From assembly GCF_003113895.1 (NCBI RefSeq), contig NZ_BDUD01000001.1, forward strand, positions 3,324,756 to 3,388,755: a stretch of 64,000 nucleotides of DNA. Reading direction: 5' to 3'. Made by a program: the position numbers and the translations under genes. Numbering within the stretch: the stretch's first letter is position 1; every line of letters begins with the position of its first letter. The DNA is from Nostoc commune NIES-4072 (GTDB lineage Bacteria; Cyanobacteriota; Cyanobacteriia; Cyanobacteriales; Nostocaceae). Below are positions 62,660 to 64,000 of this stretch, piece by piece. Below the pieces are notes generated by a model, which saw nothing but the letters and a program-made list of their open reading frames with translations, made no database searches and was not told where the DNA came from.

Positions 62660-64000
62660 ATGACCACTGCTACAACCGTAAAAACTGAGTATGAAGCGAT
62701 TATTGGTCTAGAAACCCATTGTCAGCTGAGTACAAATACCAAGATTTTCTCTAATAGCTCTACAGCATTTGGTGCTGACCCAAATACTAACATTGACCCG
62801 GTTTGTATGGGTTTACCCGGAGTCTTACCTGTACTCAATGAAAAAGTATTAGAATACGCCGTCAAGACTGGTTTGGCGCTGAATTGTCAAATCGCTAGAT
62901 ATAGTAAATTTGACCGGAAACAGTATTTTTATCCTGACTTACCCAAAAATTACCAAATTTCTCAATATGACCTACCGATCGCAGAACATGGTTGGTTAGA
63001 AATTGAGTTGGTAGATGCTGAAGGGAATCCTATTCGTAAACGCATTGGCATCACACGTCTGCACATGGAAGAAGATGCTGGAAAATTGGTACACGCAGGT
63101 AGCGTTGGCGAAGCCTCTCGGAACGAGACTCGCCTTTCTGGTTCTTCCTATTCTTTGGTAGATTATAATCGTGCAGGTGTACCGTTAGTAGAAATTGTCT
63201 CGGAACCTGATTTGCGTTCTGGATTAGAAGCTGCTGAATATGCTGAAGAGTTGCGCCGGATTGTCCGGTATCTCGGCGTGAGTGACGGTAATATGCAAGA
63301 AGGATCTCTACGCTGCGATGTCAACATTTCTGTGCGTCCAGTGGGACGAAAGGAATTTGGCACTAAAGTAGAAATTAAAAACATGAACTCGTTCAGCGCC
63401 ATCCAACGGGCGATTGACTACGAAATTGAACGTCAAATCGCCGCCATCGAAGCAGGCGCGAGCATCATTCAAGAAACTCGGTTGTGGGAAGAAGGCGCTC
63501 AACGCACAAGTAGTATGCGGGTGAAGGAAGGTTCTAGCGATTACCGTTACTTCCCCGAACCAGATTTAGCACCAATTGAGGTGACAGATGAACAATTAGA
63601 GCAATGGCGTAGCGAACTACCAGAATTACCAGCCCACAAACGCCATCATTATGAAAGTGAGTTGGGGCTTTCGGCTTACGATACGCGAGTGCTGACAGAA
63701 GATCGTTCCATAGCGGAATATTTTGAAACTGCGATCGCATCTGGAGCAAATCCCAAAGCTGCTGCAAACTGGATTACTCAAGATATCACCGCCCATCTCA
63801 ATAAGCAAAAACTCAGTATTACTCAAATCGCCCTAACTCCCACAAATCTAGCTGATATCATCACTCGGATTGAAACGGGCAAAATTAGCAATGCTCAAGC
63901 TAAAGAAAAGTTGCCAGATTTGCTCACTGGTATTTCTCCTGAAAAAGCCTTTGCAGGTCAAGAGTTAATCACCGATCCTAGTGTATTACAACCCATCGTT
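62660..64000 (+). CDS. gatB: Aspartyl/glutamyl-tRNA amidotransferase subunit B, 3' end outside window
   Basis: ATG 62660 starts M-T-T-A-T-T-V-K, followed by EYEAIIGLETHCQLSTNTKI, VLPVLNEKVLEYAVKTGLAL, FDRKQYFYPDLPKNYQISQY and YNRAGVPLVEIVSEPDLRSG. With GatA and GatC it converts misacylated Glu-tRNA-Gln to Gln-tRNA-Gln. Between VHAGS and RLSG the protein has V-G-E-A-S-R-N-E-T instead of the single Asp usual here, an in-frame small-repeat insert. About 447 codons are within the window; the end is cut off. Confidence 0.95.
   Translation, partial: MTTATTVKTEYEAIIGLETHCQLSTNTKIFSNSSTAFGADPNTNIDPVCMGLPGVLPVLNEKVLEYAVKTGLALNCQIARYSKFDRKQYFYPDLPKNYQISQYDLPIAEHGWLEIELVDAEGNPIRKRIGITRLHMEEDAGKLVHAGSVGEASRNETRLSGSSYSLVDYNRAGVPLVEIVSEPDLRSGLEAAEYAEELRRIVRYLGVSDGNMQEGSLRCDVNISVRPVGRKEFGTKVEIKNMNSFSAIQRAIDYEIERQIAAIEAGASIIQETRLWEEGAQRTSSMRVKEGSSDYRYFPEPDLAPIEVTDEQLEQWRSELPELPAHKRHHYESELGLSAYDTRVLTEDRSIAEYFETAIASGANPKAAANWITQDITAHLNKQKLSITQIALTPTNLADIITRIETGKISNAQAKEKLPDLLTGISPEKAFAGQELITDPSVLQPIV
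63104..63133. repeat. In-frame small dispersed repeat inside gatB
   Basis: GTTGGCGAAGCCTCTCGGAACGAGACTCGC where GATCGC (half of a HIP1-like site in GGTAGCGATCGCC) would be expected; net insert 24 bp, so the frame is kept. Core matches 54168-54205. Confidence 0.8.

Overview
This window looks like a chromosome segment of a filamentous, heterocyst-type cyanobacterium of the Nostoc/Anabaena group. The evidence is the very frequent HIP1 octamer GCGATCGC, photosynthesis-linked genes (petM, a ycf39-type gene, an nblR-type regulator), a treZ-treY-treH trehalose cluster, a remnant of the bidirectional hydrogenase gene hoxE, short tandem heptamer repeats and many small dispersed palindromic repeats. 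All identifications rest on reading the translated sequence and on family knowledge; no database search was run.

Layout. 0-2.3 kb: the 3' end of a Roco-type (COR-TIR) gene, a 21-bp tandem repeat array and a small retropepsin-like protease pair. 2.3-7 kb: an NAD cluster on the minus strand, pncB-nadD-nrtR-like-nadE, with a perfect 9-bp inverted repeat just upstream of pncB that is a good operator candidate for the NrtR-like protein. 7-16 kb: housekeeping and photosynthesis genes (a 50-aa small protein, pdxA, petM, ycf39, nadK, nblR, a DUF192 lipoprotein, a DUF2949 protein, an aminotransferase). 16-20 kb: a long gene-poor stretch with a MITE and a structured-RNA candidate, then a DUF433/DUF5615 toxin-antitoxin pair whose toxin gene is split by a MITE that itself carries an IS. 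20-26 kb: leuS, pirin, Dps, an aldo/keto reductase and a DCC (DUF393) protein. 26.6-33.3 kb: treZ, treY and treH, with ten 21-bp repeats between treZ and treY. 33-41 kb: secreted proteins, a pentapeptide protein, a LysR/CadD module, DUF202, methyltransferases, prmA and then serA (to 42.9 kb).

43-62 kb is a mosaic, gene-graveyard region. A 7TM-GGDEF gene is destroyed by a deletion and a MITE. There is a methyltransferase-HIT fusion lacking the middle His of its triad, two SDR genes, a MOSC protein and two hydrolases. Two separate NTF2-like genes are joined to the same oxidoreductase C-terminal module, and a WD40 piece is fused to half of a duplicated hydrolase. Two inverted copies of a 144-bp element have identical target duplications. 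Remnants of lactate/malate dehydrogenase, HoxE, zinc alcohol dehydrogenase and TnpB are also present. The window ends in gatB, which carries an in-frame small dispersed repeat.

Working together: the NAD genes supply and control NAD (nadK, at 10.6 kb, makes NADP); treZ/treY release trehalose from maltodextrins and treH degrades it; the LysR/CadD genes suggest cation export. I did not find a clearly new multi-gene system. The most unusual material is the set of small mobile elements with readable insertion histories and the recurrent gene chimeras at 48 and 54 kb.
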